A stretch of DNA of 64,000 bases. Source: Nostocoides_A vanveenii. GTDB lineage: Bacteria; Actinomycetota; Actinomycetes; Actinomycetales; Dermatophilaceae. The notes beneath the pieces are model-generated. The model saw only the letters and a program-made list of their open reading frames with translations, ran no database searches and was not told the origin of the DNA. Made by a program: the position numbers and the translations under genes. Shown here in pieces: positions 7,279-15,654 of this stretch. The number at the start of each line of letters is the position of its first letter. Position 1 is the first letter of the stretch. The stretch is from assembly GCF_039531165.1 (NCBI RefSeq), contig NZ_BAAAPN010000059.1:1-64000 (forward strand). The letters run 5' to 3'.

Positions 7279-9408
7279 ATGACGGCCGTGTCGAAGCACA
7301 TCCCTACGACCTCCGCGTCGACCCTGATCCACTACCTGCGCGGGCCCGACGGACTCGAGTTGCGCAATCCGCGCGCGGTCTACGCCTGGGGCACGCACTG
7401 CACCTACGAGCGGGCAGAGTTCGAGTTCCGGGACCTGCGCATCGAGCAAGGTCGTGACCAGGAGGTGCGGCGTAACCCGAGCAAGTATCGGAAGCCGAAG
7501 GACCCGGCCGACGCCACCCACCTCAAGGTCGGGAAGAACTGGCGCGAGGCCAAGGCGAACGAGACCGCGACGCACCTGCGGATCCCGCCCGAGGTGGAGC
7601 TGGAGAAGCGGTACGAAGCGTTCCATTTCATCTACAGCTTCGACCTGGCCACGGTGAATCCGGACGACCCGCAGTCCGTGATGCGCGCTGGCGACGCCGT
7701 GCGCGCCTTCCGCGAGGGGTACTCGCCCGGCGTGCAGTCGCTCTTCGTGGGCCAGTCCGACGCCAAGGGTTCCAAGGCTGCCCAGGCACGCGGCGAGGGC
7801 GGCAAGTACCACGTGCATGAAGCCATGAACGCCATCGTTCACTCGCGCATGACGGTGGGCGGCCGGACCTTCGAGCCGGGCATGCGCGTCGGCGGCGCGA
7901 TCACCCATGTCGACACCTACCGCGCAGCGTGGGACGAGTTCCTCGAGCGGCGTGGCCACGAGTTCGGACTGGAGCCGCAGGACCGCGACGTGCTGCCCGA
8001 GGTCAGGTCTGCGGAGTACAAGGCGGTGCGCCGTACCGACCACGACTTCTGGGTTCGGGAACGCGGTGGCATTTCCGACCAGGACCGCGCCCGGCGGGGC
8101 ATCGAGACGGCACTGCAGTCGCTCTCGAGGGACCCGTCGAGGCTGGCCGGGCTCAGCGCCGGTCAGCGCATGGACGTTCTCGTCGACGAGGTCGCCGCCA
8201 CCGGGGATCTGGAGATCAAGACGCGGTCCACGAAGAAGCTGGGCACCCGGGTCCGCTCGTTCGTGGTGCCGGGGCGGCAGCAGCCGATCGGCAGCACGAA
8301 GCTCGGCGAGCGGTACACCAACGCCGGCCTCGACGAGCAGCTCGACCTCGTGGCGCAGGGACGGTGGAAGCCGCACACGCGCGGGCGGGTGACCGCCCCG
8401 CCGAAGACGTTCGAGCCGCTGTCGCCACAGGAGGAGGCGGAGCTGTGGGCGGAGGTCCACGAGGCTGCGGCGCAGGAGCGGGCCGCACAGGCGGCCGAGA
8501 AGCAGGCGGCCGAGAAGCCGCAGTCGATCGCCGAGCTGTACGAGCAGCGTGTGCGCCCGACGCTCGACGACGGCGACGAGTACTTTGGGGGCGCTGCGGC
8601 AGCCTTCCTGGCCGACTACGAGCAGCGGGGTCGCGCTCTGCCGTCGATATCTCCGGCCGTCGAGCAGACCGAGGCGACGCGGCCGACGGTGCACGTCGAC
8701 GACACCACGCATCAGCACGTCGAGCCGCACGCGGCCGAGACCGCTGCACGCACCGACGACGCCGTGGAGCAGCAAGCCGACACGCCCTCGCTCGAGCGTG
8801 AGCCGGATGTGCCCGAGGTCCAGGCAGGGTCGGCGACGGCACCGACGGCATCGCCGACGGTCGCCAAGCCCCAGCGCCGCCGGGAGCGTCAGGTCTCCGT
8901 CCTCAAGGGCGACGAGATGCGCGGCCGCGAGCTGGTCGCCGTCGTCGTGGGCGAGCAGGACGATCGCGTGTATCTCGACGCCCAGCTCGCGGCCCACGAC
9001 CCGGCCGCCGCCGACAGGTCGGGACTGCACCTGTACACCGAGCGCAAGAGCACCACGAAGGACGGTCACCGGCAGACCGTGACCGCCGTGGCTGCCCCGT
9101 ACTCCCGCGAGCAGGTGTCCACGCTGCGTGCCGCAGCCGGGGACAACCGCGTCGTCGTCGCCGGCCGCGAAGTGCTGGCGCTGCGCGGCAATGTCTCGCC
9201 GTCGAACGACGGACGCGGCTACGTCGTCGTCCCCCACTCCGTGGGTCCGACCGACCGCCCGATCGGCACCGATGTCATCGAGCGGCAGCACGCGTCGGAG
9301 GACCGGGCCCGCCAGCGGGAGAAGGAGCGGGGCAAGAGCCTGTCGGAGCAGTTCAGCCAGCAGACCCTTGAGGCCGCAGAACGCGACGACCACGACATGG
9401 ATCGCTAG
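7279..9408 (+). CDS. Relaxase / mobilization nuclease
   Basis: 709 residues. The N-terminal 260 residues resemble MobA/VirD2-like relaxases: AFHFIYSFDL near residue 113 and a paired histidine motif KYHVHEAMN near 175 that fits metal-binding motif III. The remainder is Ala/Glu-rich and probably elongated, with a second folded part near residues 530-660. Relaxases nick oriT and attach covalently to the transferred strand. The upstream mobC and the coupling ATPase in the same element support this. The catalytic tyrosine is not assigned, and the MOB family (P or Q) is uncertain. Confidence 0.75.
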   Translation: MTAVSKHIPTTSASTLIHYLRGPDGLELRNPRAVYAWGTHCTYERAEFEFRDLRIEQGRDQEVRRNPSKYRKPKDPADATHLKVGKNWREAKANETATHLRIPPEVELEKRYEAFHFIYSFDLATVNPDDPQSVMRAGDAVRAFREGYSPGVQSLFVGQSDAKGSKAAQARGEGGKYHVHEAMNAIVHSRMTVGGRTFEPGMRVGGAITHVDTYRAAWDEFLERRGHEFGLEPQDRDVLPEVRSAEYKAVRRTDHDFWVRERGGISDQDRARRGIETALQSLSRDPSRLAGLSAGQRMDVLVDEVAATGDLEIKTRSTKKLGTRVRSFVVPGRQQPIGSTKLGERYTNAGLDEQLDLVAQGRWKPHTRGRVTAPPKTFEPLSPQEEAELWAEVHEAAAQERAAQAAEKQAAEKPQSIAELYEQRVRPTLDDGDEYFGGAAAAFLADYEQRGRALPSISPAVEQTEATRPTVHVDDTTHQHVEPHAAETAARTDDAVEQQADTPSLEREPDVPEVQAGSATAPTASPTVAKPQRRRERQVSVLKGDEMRGRELVAVVVGEQDDRVYLDAQLAAHDPAAADRSGLHLYTERKSTTKDGHRQTVTAVAAPYSREQVSTLRAAAGDNRVVVAGREVLALRGNVSPSNDGRGYVVVPHSVGPTDRPIGTDVIERQHASEDRARQREKERGKSLSEQFSQQTLEAAERDDHDMDR

Positions 9409-9417
9409 GAGAGGGTG

Positions 9418-9678
9418 ATGACGATGACCGAGCAGAGCTACGAGCGGTGGCTGCTGACTGAGGCCGAGTGGCTCGAGCAGGAGGCGGCCCGCCTGGAGTC
9501 GCAGGCTGACGAGGACGAGGCGTATTCGTGCGGCTCCTACCTCATGGGCGGCACCGGGGCCAGCAGCCACCAGTACGACATGGACCGCGTCGAGCGCCTG
9601 CGCCAAGAGGCTCGTGACCACCGGGCCACGGCCCGGCGGTACCGCATCGACGCACGAGCACAGCGCCGGACGGCGTGA
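9418..9678 (+). CDS. Small coiled-coil hypothetical protein
   Basis: 86 residues, rich in Glu, Arg and Ala, probably mostly helical (LTEAEWLEQEAARLESQADE). AGGAGAGG precedes a cluster of in-frame starts: GTG 9415, ATG 9418 and ATG 9424; spacing fits 9418 or 9424. It follows the relaxase by 9 bp and precedes another coiled-coil gene, so it belongs to the mobilization operon. Function unknown. Confidence 0.7.
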   Translation: MTMTEQSYERWLLTEAEWLEQEAARLESQADEDEAYSCGSYLMGGTGASSHQYDMDRVERLRQEARDHRATARRYRIDARAQRRTA

Positions 9679-9707
9679 CAACCAGACCCGAGAGAGAGGA
9701 CGAGGAC

Positions 9708-10316
9708 ATGGCTACACAGCAGGGCACGAGGCAGATGGACCCGCAGCGGGCGGCCGAGATGAGGCGGCTGCTGGCCACCGAGGGCGAGCGGGCCGTGGCG
9801 CAGCGCTACGGCGAGCAGTCGCTGCGGACCGAGGAGTACCAGGAGGCCCAGCGTCAGCTGCAGCAGCGGCGCAGCCAGGAGCGCAAGACGGTGCTCGAGG
9901 GGCTCGAGCGTCAGGACCAGCTTGAGCGCCAGCGCCAGGAGCAGGTCCAGCGCGAGGACCAGGCTCGTCGCACCGAGCAGGTCCAGCGCCAGGACGCTCA
10001 GCGTCGCGAGCAGCAGCGTCAGGCCCAGATGCGTCCACAGCAGGAGCAGCAGCGTCGGCAGGAGCAGCAGCAGGTCGACTCGGACCATCAGCGCACCGCG
10101 CAGGAGCAGGGTCAGCCGCGCGACCAGCGGGCCGATGCAGGTCCGGACCGAGACGCGGGCCGCCACACGGACACCCGCACGACCGAGCGCCGGGTCGCCG
10201 GTCGGCGCGAGAATGACGAGCCGCAGCAGATGAGTCCCTCGGACCGCTTCACCGCCGCGGCCAACGCCGCGGAGGCGCGCGATCGCGAGCAGGAGCGCGA
10301 GGGTCGCGGCCGCTGA
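9708..10316 (+). CDS. Gln/Arg-rich coiled-coil protein
   Basis: 202 residues of low complexity, dominated by Gln, Arg and Glu from about residue 60 to 150, predicting a long coiled coil. GAGAGAGGA lies 10-18 bases before ATG 9708. It is the last gene of the mobilization operon and is followed by a strong bidirectional terminator. Such composition is common in structural or DNA-packaging accessory proteins, but no family is recognised and the role is unknown. Confidence 0.65.
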   Translation: MATQQGTRQMDPQRAAEMRRLLATEGERAVAQRYGEQSLRTEEYQEAQRQLQQRRSQERKTVLEGLERQDQLERQRQEQVQREDQARRTEQVQRQDAQRREQQRQAQMRPQQEQQRRQEQQQVDSDHQRTAQEQGQPRDQRADAGPDRDAGRHTDTRTTERRVAGRRENDEPQQMSPSDRFTAAANAAEARDREQEREGRGR

Positions 10317-10327
10317 CTCGGCATGCA

Positions 10328-10360
10328 AGAGGGTCCGGGCCACGCTGGCCCGGACCCTCT
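10328..10360. terminator. Bidirectional terminator hairpin
   Basis: A perfect 15-bp stem (10328-10342 with 10346-10360, 3-nt loop) lies between two convergent genes. It lacks a clear T-tract, but its stability and placement fit a bidirectional terminator. Confidence 0.8.
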
Positions 10361-10380
10361 CTCGTGTGCAGCGCTGACGG

Positions 10381-11673
10381 TCACCAGCGCCAGATGCCGG
10401 GCAGCTCGACCATCTGCCCCTTCCTTCCGTACAGCAGCAGTCGGCCCTCCTCGGCGCTGGTTGGCAGCAGGCTGGTGGCCGTGGTCCGCTGTGCTCGCTC
10501 GGCGGTCATCGACCGCTGCTGCCTGGCATCGATGGACTCGCGCCACACGTCCGCCTCGCCGTCCCACCAGGCCGCGGCCTCGAGCATCTCGCGCTCGGGT
10601 GCCCCCTGCAGGATCAGCGCCGCGGGGAAGACCTCGCGCAGGACCTTCGCGCCGGTCTCTCCCCACCGCAGCTGCATCTGGTTGGTCGACTGCACCGCGA
10701 TGACGCAGGCGACGCCCAGGCCGCGGGCCTCCGTCACATAGGTCGGCAGCTTGGGGATGGGGCATGTATTGACTGCCTCGTCGATCGAGAGCAGCACGCG
10801 AGGCAGGCCGCGCTCGATGCCGCGTCGCCAGTGCTTGATGATCATCTCCACGGCTCCGACGGCAGCGCCGGCCGCCACGCCATCCGCCGGGGCGATGATC
10901 GCCAGCGTCGGCTCGCGGCCACCCTCGCCCTCGAGCATGGTCGGGCTGAACGCCTTGGCTCCTGCCCCCCGGACGTTGGTCAGCAGCCACGGGGCGAGCC
11001 CGGCCTTCATCGTCGCCGTGATGTTGTCCCGCATCTTCGCCTCCGTCTCGACCACTGCGGCGAGGTTCTGTGCGTGGAAACTGGTCTGCTCGATGAGCTC
11101 GTAGCCGATCGCCCACGACGGGCTGATGTCCCCCTCATCGCTCTTCTTGTGCTTGCTCGCCGCGCGGACCGTCCAGTCGATGCCCTGCCCGGAGGCCTTG
11201 CCCGCCAGCAGCAGCGCCGCCAGCGGTTGTGCCGCGATCGTCTGCCAGAAGGCGTCGTCGGAACTGCCCCCGCCGTCGGAGGCACCGAGGCTGCCGACCT
11301 TCATCAGCAGCGCCGACATAGCCAGCGCGTCGTCATCGTTCTCGATCAGCGCCGTCGGGTCGCTGGTCACCCGGGTGTACTCGATGCCCTGGAGCCAGTC
11401 GAAGGACTCGTCGAGCTCACCGGCCAGGTCCATCACGTAGAGCGGACCCCGCTTGGCGATGTCCTTCTCGACGAGCCACTTCAGGTAGTCGGTCTTGCTC
11501 GAGACGATCACCCGGGGGCCACGCCACAGCACTGCCCCTGGAGCCAGCACCCGGGTGGTCTTCCCTTGGCCGGTGGGCCCCGATACGAGCAGGTGCGGGG
11601 CGGTGGCGACGGGCACCGCGCCGATCGCTCCGCCGTAGGGCGTCTGCTGGGCCTTGAAATCACTCTCGGTCAT
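10381..11673 (-). CDS. VirD4/TraG-type coupling ATPase (T4CP), short form
   Basis: 430 residues. Walker A GPTGQGKTT is at residues 32-40 and Walker B RVLLSIDE near 291-298, followed by the T4CP-like segment CVIAVQSTNQMQLRWG. Coupling proteins pump relaxase-bound DNA into a secretion channel. It lacks the N-terminal membrane anchor and is shorter than usual family members (500-700), so it would be soluble or anchored by a partner. It is encoded opposite to the relaxase and shares an ATGA overlap with the upstream small gene. AAGGAG precedes its ATG. Confidence 0.85.
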   Translation of the reverse strand: MTESDFKAQQTPYGGAIGAVPVATAPHLLVSGPTGQGKTTRVLAPGAVLWRGPRVIVSSKTDYLKWLVEKDIAKRGPLYVMDLAGELDESFDWLQGIEYTRVTSDPTALIENDDDALAMSALLMKVGSLGASDGGGSSDDAFWQTIAAQPLAALLLAGKASGQGIDWTVRAASKHKKSDEGDISPSWAIGYELIEQTSFHAQNLAAVVETEAKMRDNITATMKAGLAPWLLTNVRGAGAKAFSPTMLEGEGGREPTLAIIAPADGVAAGAAVGAVEMIIKHWRRGIERGLPRVLLSIDEAVNTCPIPKLPTYVTEARGLGVACVIAVQSTNQMQLRWGETGAKVLREVFPAALILQGAPEREMLEAAAWWDGEADVWRESIDARQQRSMTAERAQRTTATSLLPTSAEEGRLLLYGRKGQMVELPGIWRW

Positions 11674-11930
11674 CCTCGCTCCTTCTTCTCGCTGCTGTCC
11701 CAGCGCACCCGTGCCGCGGCTCGTGCACCGGCCCTGATCCGCTTGCGCCCGGCGCGCTTCTCGTCGCGGATGCGGTCGGTGACTTCCGGGTCGTCGACGT
11801 GATCGAGTCCGTGCAGAAGGAGCACCCGGGCGAGCAGGCCGTGGCTCATGCCCGCCCGTTGCGCCTCCCCGTGCAGCACCTCCTGCTCTTCGGCCGACAG
11901 CGGCACGTACTGCTTCCGGCTCAGCTCCAT
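11670..11930 (-). CDS. Small basic protein, probable DNA-binding regulator of coupling-protein operon
   Basis: 86 residues with a near-perfect ribosome-binding site (AAGGAGGAG at 11938-11946). The sequence has a short N-terminal strand-like part (RKQYVPLSAEEQEVLHGEAQ) and a very basic C-terminal tail (KRAGRKRIRAGARAAARVRW), consistent with a ribbon-helix-helix or similar DNA-binding protein; this is inference. It heads the operon with the coupling ATPase (ATGA overlap) and faces a divergent promoter region carrying an imperfect palindrome, its likely operator. Confidence 0.65.
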   Translation of the reverse strand: MELSRKQYVPLSAEEQEVLHGEAQRAGMSHGLLARVLLLHGLDHVDDPEVTDRIRDEKRAGRKRIRAGARAAARVRWDSSEKKERG

Positions 11931-11970
11931 CGCGATGTCTCCTCCTTGTTGATGCGTTGCCCTACTCGGG

Positions 11971-11987
11971 GTACTATTATGATACCA
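11971..11987. promoter_or_regulatory. Palindromic operator in divergent promoter region
   Basis: GGTACTATTATGATACC is an imperfect palindrome (12 of 17 positions symmetric) in the only AT-rich stretch of this 102-bp divergent intergenic region. It overlaps -10-like sequences on both strands, so one bound regulator could control both operons. The TAGTAT box upstream of mobC (6764-6769) is weakly similar. Confidence 0.45.
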
Positions 11988-12032
11988 AGCATCACAACAT
12001 GTTTTTAGTGCCCGATCGAGAGAGGGGTAGAC

Positions 12033-12221
12033 ATGGCGGGTTTCGTCATCAAGGCGGTCCTCGGCCTGGTCGTCGTCGGCGCGATCTGGTTCTTCGGCTT
12101 CGTCGCCGGCGGCGCGTTCGCCACCGGGATGGCCGAGGAGTCGGTGCTCCAGCACGTCGCCCGGTGCCTGCCGGCCGAGACGATTGACCAGCTGCGGCCC
12201 TGCCTGGCGCAGGGCGGGTGA
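12033..12221 (+). CDS. Small membrane protein
   Basis: 62 residues with AGAGGGG upstream of ATG. Residues 5-30 form one transmembrane helix (VIKAVLGLVVVGAIWFFGFV, then Ala/Gly-rich). The short C-terminal part has two cysteines (about residues 45 and 57) that could form a disulfide outside. It starts an operon of membrane proteins (12033-14265), spaced by 3 bp and then by ATGA overlaps. Role unknown; possible links are mating-pair, exclusion or anchoring functions. Confidence 0.65.
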   Translation: MAGFVIKAVLGLVVVGAIWFFGFVAGGAFATGMAEESVLQHVARCLPAETIDQLRPCLAQGG

Positions 12222-12224
12222 GCG

Positions 12225-13085
12225 ATGAGTGACATCGAGCGCTACGAGCGCGTCCGCGCCGATTGGCTGCTGGCCAACGAGGTCAGCTGGCACCTCTCGG
12301 ACCGGCGCATGGCCAACGAGTTGCGCCGCGCGGCGGACAAGAAGGACCGGTCGGCCGCCGGTGCCGCCGAGTCGTCGCACCACGAGGGACGGATCAAGCC
12401 GATCTGGTCGCGCTTCGTCGCCTCCGGCGAGGACTCGAAAGAGACCGCCGCCCGGGCGCTCCTGCTGTGGGCCGGGGTCGTCCCGGCGCTGGCGCTGACC
12501 TTCGGCCCGGCGCTGGCGCTGTCCTACGGCACCTACCGCGCCACGACCGAGAAGGCGCTGCGGCGCGGCTCGGTGCCAAGGCGTCGGCCCTGGCTCGTCG
12601 CGGCCGCTGTGCTCGCGGTGGCAGGTATCGCTGCCGCCGCGCTCCTGCCCGACCTGGCCACCGTGGCCACGCTGCGGTACTACCCGGAGCAGACGGTCGC
12701 CGTCCACTGGGGCCGCGTCGGACTCATGTACCTCTGGTGGCAGACCTCCGTGGGCCTGGCCCTGGTCGCCTGGCAGGTCCGCCGCCACGGCTGGCCCGGT
12801 GTGACGGTCGCCGACCAGGCGCAGGTACCCACGGTGCCGAGCATCCCGCAGGTCCCGACGGTGCCCGCCGCCGCGCACGAGCCTTCCCCAGTCCCGGCGC
12901 TGCCGCCAGTGCCGGACACCCCCAGAGCCCCCGCCATCGAGGACGCACCCTTCGTCGTGGTCAGCGATGACGAGGACGACGAGCCGCCCTATGACGAGGA
13001 CGCGCCCTTCGCACTGATCTACGGCGACGAGGACGTACCCGACACCGACACCACCCACCACATCCATCAAGGAGGAGCAGCATGA
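12225..13085 (+). CDS. Membrane protein with proline-rich, acidic C-terminal tail
   Basis: 286 residues. The N-terminal 80 residues are charged and cytoplasmic-like. At least two or three hydrophobic segments follow (about 81-105, 122-142 and 165-180). The tail from about residue 195 has Pro/Val repeats (VPTVPSIPQVPTVP) and then a run of Asp/Glu. It overlaps the next gene by 4 bp. No family recognised. Within a mobilizable element such proteins often interact with the transfer machinery, but that is inference. Confidence 0.75.
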   Translation: MSDIERYERVRADWLLANEVSWHLSDRRMANELRRAADKKDRSAAGAAESSHHEGRIKPIWSRFVASGEDSKETAARALLLWAGVVPALALTFGPALALSYGTYRATTEKALRRGSVPRRRPWLVAAAVLAVAGIAAAALLPDLATVATLRYYPEQTVAVHWGRVGLMYLWWQTSVGLALVAWQVRRHGWPGVTVADQAQVPTVPSIPQVPTVPAAAHEPSPVPALPPVPDTPRAPAIEDAPFVVVSDDEDDEPPYDEDAPFALIYGDEDVPDTDTTHHIHQGGAA

Positions 13086-13633
13086 GCACCGACGCCGACA
13101 ACGACAGCCGCGCCGCGGCCGACCCCGTGAGCCCGACCGTCCACGTACACAACGCGATTCGTCTCGACAGCGGCCGGGGCTGGAACGTACTGGTGACGTT
13201 CCTGCTCGTCGCCGGTCTGACCGCGATCGCCTACCAGCTGAGCCTCGGCCCGCTGGCCGACGTCGTCGCCACCGGCCTGGCGATGTTCACCACCACTCTC
13301 GTCACCTTCATGTTCCGCGCGGGCATCCTGCGGCTTCCCGAGACCCAGGGGCCCGACGACCTGGCGTTCACGAAGTCGACGGCCCGGCGCATCTACGACG
13401 AGCTGACCGCGGCGATCGTCAACAGCTCGATGCCGCGGCTCATCCTGTTCGCCGCCGTCCAGACCGCAGCCTTCCTCATCTTCCGGGCCGCGGTGGCCTT
13501 CGGACTCGGGCTGCTCTCGTCGATGTGGATGGCCATCGGTGTCGGCCTCATCGCCGGCGCGCTGGTCGTCGCCCAGGACCAGATCTGGTCCTGGGTCCGC
13601 GGGTCCATGGTCAAGAGGGGAAACGCGCGATGA
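13082..13633 (+). CDS. Membrane protein of the mobile element
   Basis: 183 residues, starting in an ATGA overlap and ending in another. Hydrophobic segments lie at about 35-55, 60-80, 120-140 and 142-162, giving roughly four membrane helices with a cytoplasmic loop between the second and third (residues 85-118). AGGAGGAGCAGC precedes the ATG. No conserved domain recognised. Tight coupling to its neighbours suggests a membrane complex together with the lipoprotein downstream. Confidence 0.7.
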   Translation: MSTDADNDSRAAADPVSPTVHVHNAIRLDSGRGWNVLVTFLLVAGLTAIAYQLSLGPLADVVATGLAMFTTTLVTFMFRAGILRLPETQGPDDLAFTKSTARRIYDELTAAIVNSSMPRLILFAAVQTAAFLIFRAAVAFGLGLLSSMWMAIGVGLIAGALVVAQDQIWSWVRGSMVKRGNAR

Positions 13634-14265
13634 AGGGCACGATGGTCACCGCGGTTGCTGCCCTCGTGGCGCTGGCGCTGACCGGCTGCGTGCGAGTCGA
13701 CACCACGCCGCAGGACGGCACGGCTCCTCCGCGCACGTCCTCTACCGCAGTGCCGAGCGACAGCACCGGCTCCTCGACGTCGGGCAGCAGCACGCCCTCG
13801 TCGCCGGGTGCCAGCTCGACCTCGAAGCCGAGGCTGCCGGTGGTGGACCTGACGCCGGAGACGGGTCAGACCTACCTCGCCGCCTTCCCGGCCTCCGGGA
13901 TGATGTCGCCGCCGAAGGTCCTTGGCCCATGGATCGAGCAGTGGCACCTCGATGGCACGAAGCTCACCTACCGCGAGATCATTTGCACGGGCACCGCCGT
14001 CCGCACGGCGACCGGCACCCTCGAGGACGGCCCGGACGGGAAGGTCGTGCGGTGGATCGACAACGGTGAGGGCGAAGCAGACGACCCGTGGATCGGCAAC
14101 GCGGAGACCGAGACCACTTCCCTGAAGATCACTGACAGCGACGTGCGCGCACCCTTGCACGAGAAGGCGGTCAGCGACACCGACGGCCAGACCCGGGCCT
14201 TCGTGCGGCACTGCAAGGACGCCGGCGAGGAGGTCGCCGACTTCCTCGGGGTCGGATCGAAGTGA
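13630..14265 (+). CDS. Lipoprotein
   Basis: 211 residues. The N terminus is a lipoprotein signal (positive start, hydrophobic core ending LTGC, cysteine near residue 20), followed by a Ser/Thr/Pro-rich linker (about 30-65) and a folded domain. The domain contains DGTKLTYREIICTG and a later WIDNGEGEADD. A similar arrangement (DGDKLTY, Cys, then VVW, EGDD) occurs in the lipoprotein at 27557-28219, so the two appear to be distant homologues. It ends the membrane-protein operon. Function unknown; surface exclusion is one possibility. Confidence 0.75.
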   Translation: MKGTMVTAVAALVALALTGCVRVDTTPQDGTAPPRTSSTAVPSDSTGSSTSGSSTPSSPGASSTSKPRLPVVDLTPETGQTYLAAFPASGMMSPPKVLGPWIEQWHLDGTKLTYREIICTGTAVRTATGTLEDGPDGKVVRWIDNGEGEADDPWIGNAETETTSLKITDSDVRAPLHEKAVSDTDGQTRAFVRHCKDAGEEVADFLGVGSK

Positions 14266-14281
14266 TCGCGCGGCGTGAGGG

Positions 14282-14399
14282 GTGTCCAGCGGGGTCTCCC
14301 CTGCTGGACACGCACGGCACCCACGGGTGAGGCGTCCATCGAGGTCAGTGGACGTAGAGATGGACATGACTGCAGAGAGGGTTAAGACATGAATGGACA
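14282..14399. promoter_or_regulatory. res-like recombination site / terminator hairpin upstream of resolvase
   Basis: TGGAC/GTCCA half-sites recur. A 30-bp inverted repeat (GTGTCCAGC 14282-14290 with GCTGGACAC 14303-14311), a 22-bp inverted repeat (CGTCCA 14333-14338 with TGGACG 14349-14354), and further TGGACA boxes at 14361 and 14394 lie just before the serine recombinase gene. Small resolvases typically bind two or three inverted-repeat subsites there. The first repeat could also terminate the upstream operon. Confidence 0.5.
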
Positions 14400-14991
14400 C
14401 ATGGGGCAGGTGGTCGGCTACGTGCGCGTCAGCGCCGTCGACCAGAACGAGGCGCGGCAGATCGCCGCGCTCGGGTCAGTCGACCGTCCCTTTTCGGATA
14501 AAGTCAGCGGGCGCACCACCGACCGCCCCCAGTTGCAGGAGTTGCTCGCCTACGTCCGCGACGGCGACGTCGTGCGGGTGAAGTCGCCTGACCGGCTCTC
14601 GCGCTCGACGCGGGACCTGCTGGAGCTGGTCGAGAAGCTGCAGGGCAAAGGCGCGCAGGTCGAGTTCGTCGACAATCCGTCGCTCAATACCGGCACGCCG
14701 CAGGGCGAGTTCCTGCTCACGGTGCTGGCCGCGTGCGCCCAGCTCGAGCTGGCCACTCTCCGTGAGCGGCAGGCCGAGGGCATCGCCATCGCCAAACAGA
14801 ACGGCGTCTACGAGCGCACGCTGCGGCTCACCGGCGAGCAGATCGCGCAGGCGCGGAAGCGCATCGCCGCCGACGTCCCCAAGGCCGTCGTCGCCCGGGA
14901 GCTGGGGGTGAGCCGCCAGACCCTGTACACGGCGCTGGCAGGCGAGGGCAGTTACGCGGTGTCAGAGGGCGATGGGACGGTCGAGTCATGA
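14389..14991 (+). CDS. Serine recombinase of the resolvase/invertase family
   Basis: 200 residues, the usual size for small resolvases. The catalytic serine lies in GYVRVS (Ser15), with KSPDRLSRSTRDL and EFLLTVLAACAQLE as conserved catalytic-core segments. The C-terminal HTH is at about 160-185 (VARELGVSRQTLYTAL). GAGAGGG precedes ATG 14389. It probably resolves multimers or co-integrates of the plasmid-like element through the adjacent TGGAC-repeat site. It is not a large serine integrase, so it probably did not insert the element by itself. Confidence 0.92.
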   Translation: MNGHMGQVVGYVRVSAVDQNEARQIAALGSVDRPFSDKVSGRTTDRPQLQELLAYVRDGDVVRVKSPDRLSRSTRDLLELVEKLQGKGAQVEFVDNPSLNTGTPQGEFLLTVLAACAQLELATLRERQAEGIAIAKQNGVYERTLRLTGEQIAQARKRIAADVPKAVVARELGVSRQTLYTALAGEGSYAVSEGDGTVES

Positions 14992-15284
14992 GCGATTCAC
15001 TTGAGGAGCAGCGGCTGTGGGCGGCGTCCCTCGCCAAGGTCGAGGCCCAGGACGCTGCCCGGGGAGACTGGGCAGACCCGCGCCAGGCGCAGATGCCCGA
15101 CCCGCCGTGGCCCTCGCGGGACGACCCGACGCTGCGGGCGCTGCTGGACCAGGCTCGCCGGCAACTGGCGACCGAGGGCGTTGAGGCCGCCCTGATCCAT
15201 CTGGCGACGCACTGCTGGTTCGAGGGAGGCATCGAGGCCTACGACCGGGGGCAGCAGGATGCCCGCCGGGGGCAGGGCCACTGA
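14988..15284 (+). CDS. Hypothetical protein coupled to resolvase
   Basis: 98 residues, starting in an ATGA overlap with the resolvase stop. Soluble, Ala/Arg/Asp-rich, with a likely helical core (LRALLDQARRQLATEGVEAALIHLAT). No family recognised. It is the last complete gene of the plasmid-like module; broken genes follow immediately, so the module boundary is close to 15.3 kb. Confidence 0.65.
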   Translation: MSDSLEEQRLWAASLAKVEAQDAARGDWADPRQAQMPDPPWPSRDDPTLRALLDQARRQLATEGVEAALIHLATHCWFEGGIEAYDRGQQDARRGQGH

Positions 15285-15296
15285 GCGGGCGACCAG

Positions 15297-15356
15297 TCAG
15301 TCGGTCAGCCCGAACCGAGCGAGCTCCTCGTCGTTGAGCTGCAGCTCGTAGATGTC
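15297..15356 (-). pseudogene. C-terminal remnant of an unidentified gene
   Basis: The minus strand encodes the peptide DIYELQLNDEELARFGLTD followed by a stop, with an in-frame stop directly upstream. It has the composition of a real protein end, so a gene was cut here. From 15357 to 15521 I see nothing coding. This probably marks the right edge of the plasmid-like module. Confidence 0.35.
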
Positions 15357-15521
15357 TCAACATGCCCTCGGCCGGATTAGCGAGCGCGAGACACCCGGCG
15401 GCCCCGAGACCCACCGGTAACGCCCGACCCGCCGCCCATGTCTCGTCAGGGTGATGTCTCCGAGACGCCGTCGTAGACGCCTGGTTGCTCGTCGGGCGGG
15501 CCATGATGGCGCGGTGCGGAC

Positions 15522-15608
15522 ATGCCGCCAGCCCTCTTCGCCGCCCGGCCGCTGGACAGCGACCACGACATCGTGCCGCTCGTCGCGGTGTTCAACGCGC
15601 TGGGACAC
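15522..15608 (+). pseudogene. 5' fragment of ArsR-like regulator gene
   Basis: About 85 bp here is nearly identical to the start of the intact regulator at 16869-17189 (shared LFAARPLDS, then VAVFNALGH). Identity stops abruptly after the GCTGGGACAC shared with the intact copy. The rest of this copy is missing; a matching 3' fragment lies at 18193-18278. Confidence 0.75.
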
Positions 15609-15654
15609 AGACGCTCGGCCCGACTTCGCCGGACCGAGCATCTGTGTTGTGTCG

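Noticed and set aside
6784..9681. Very long minus-strand open frame opposite mobC and the relaxase
   Set aside because: It is the GC-driven mirror of well-supported genes on the + strand.
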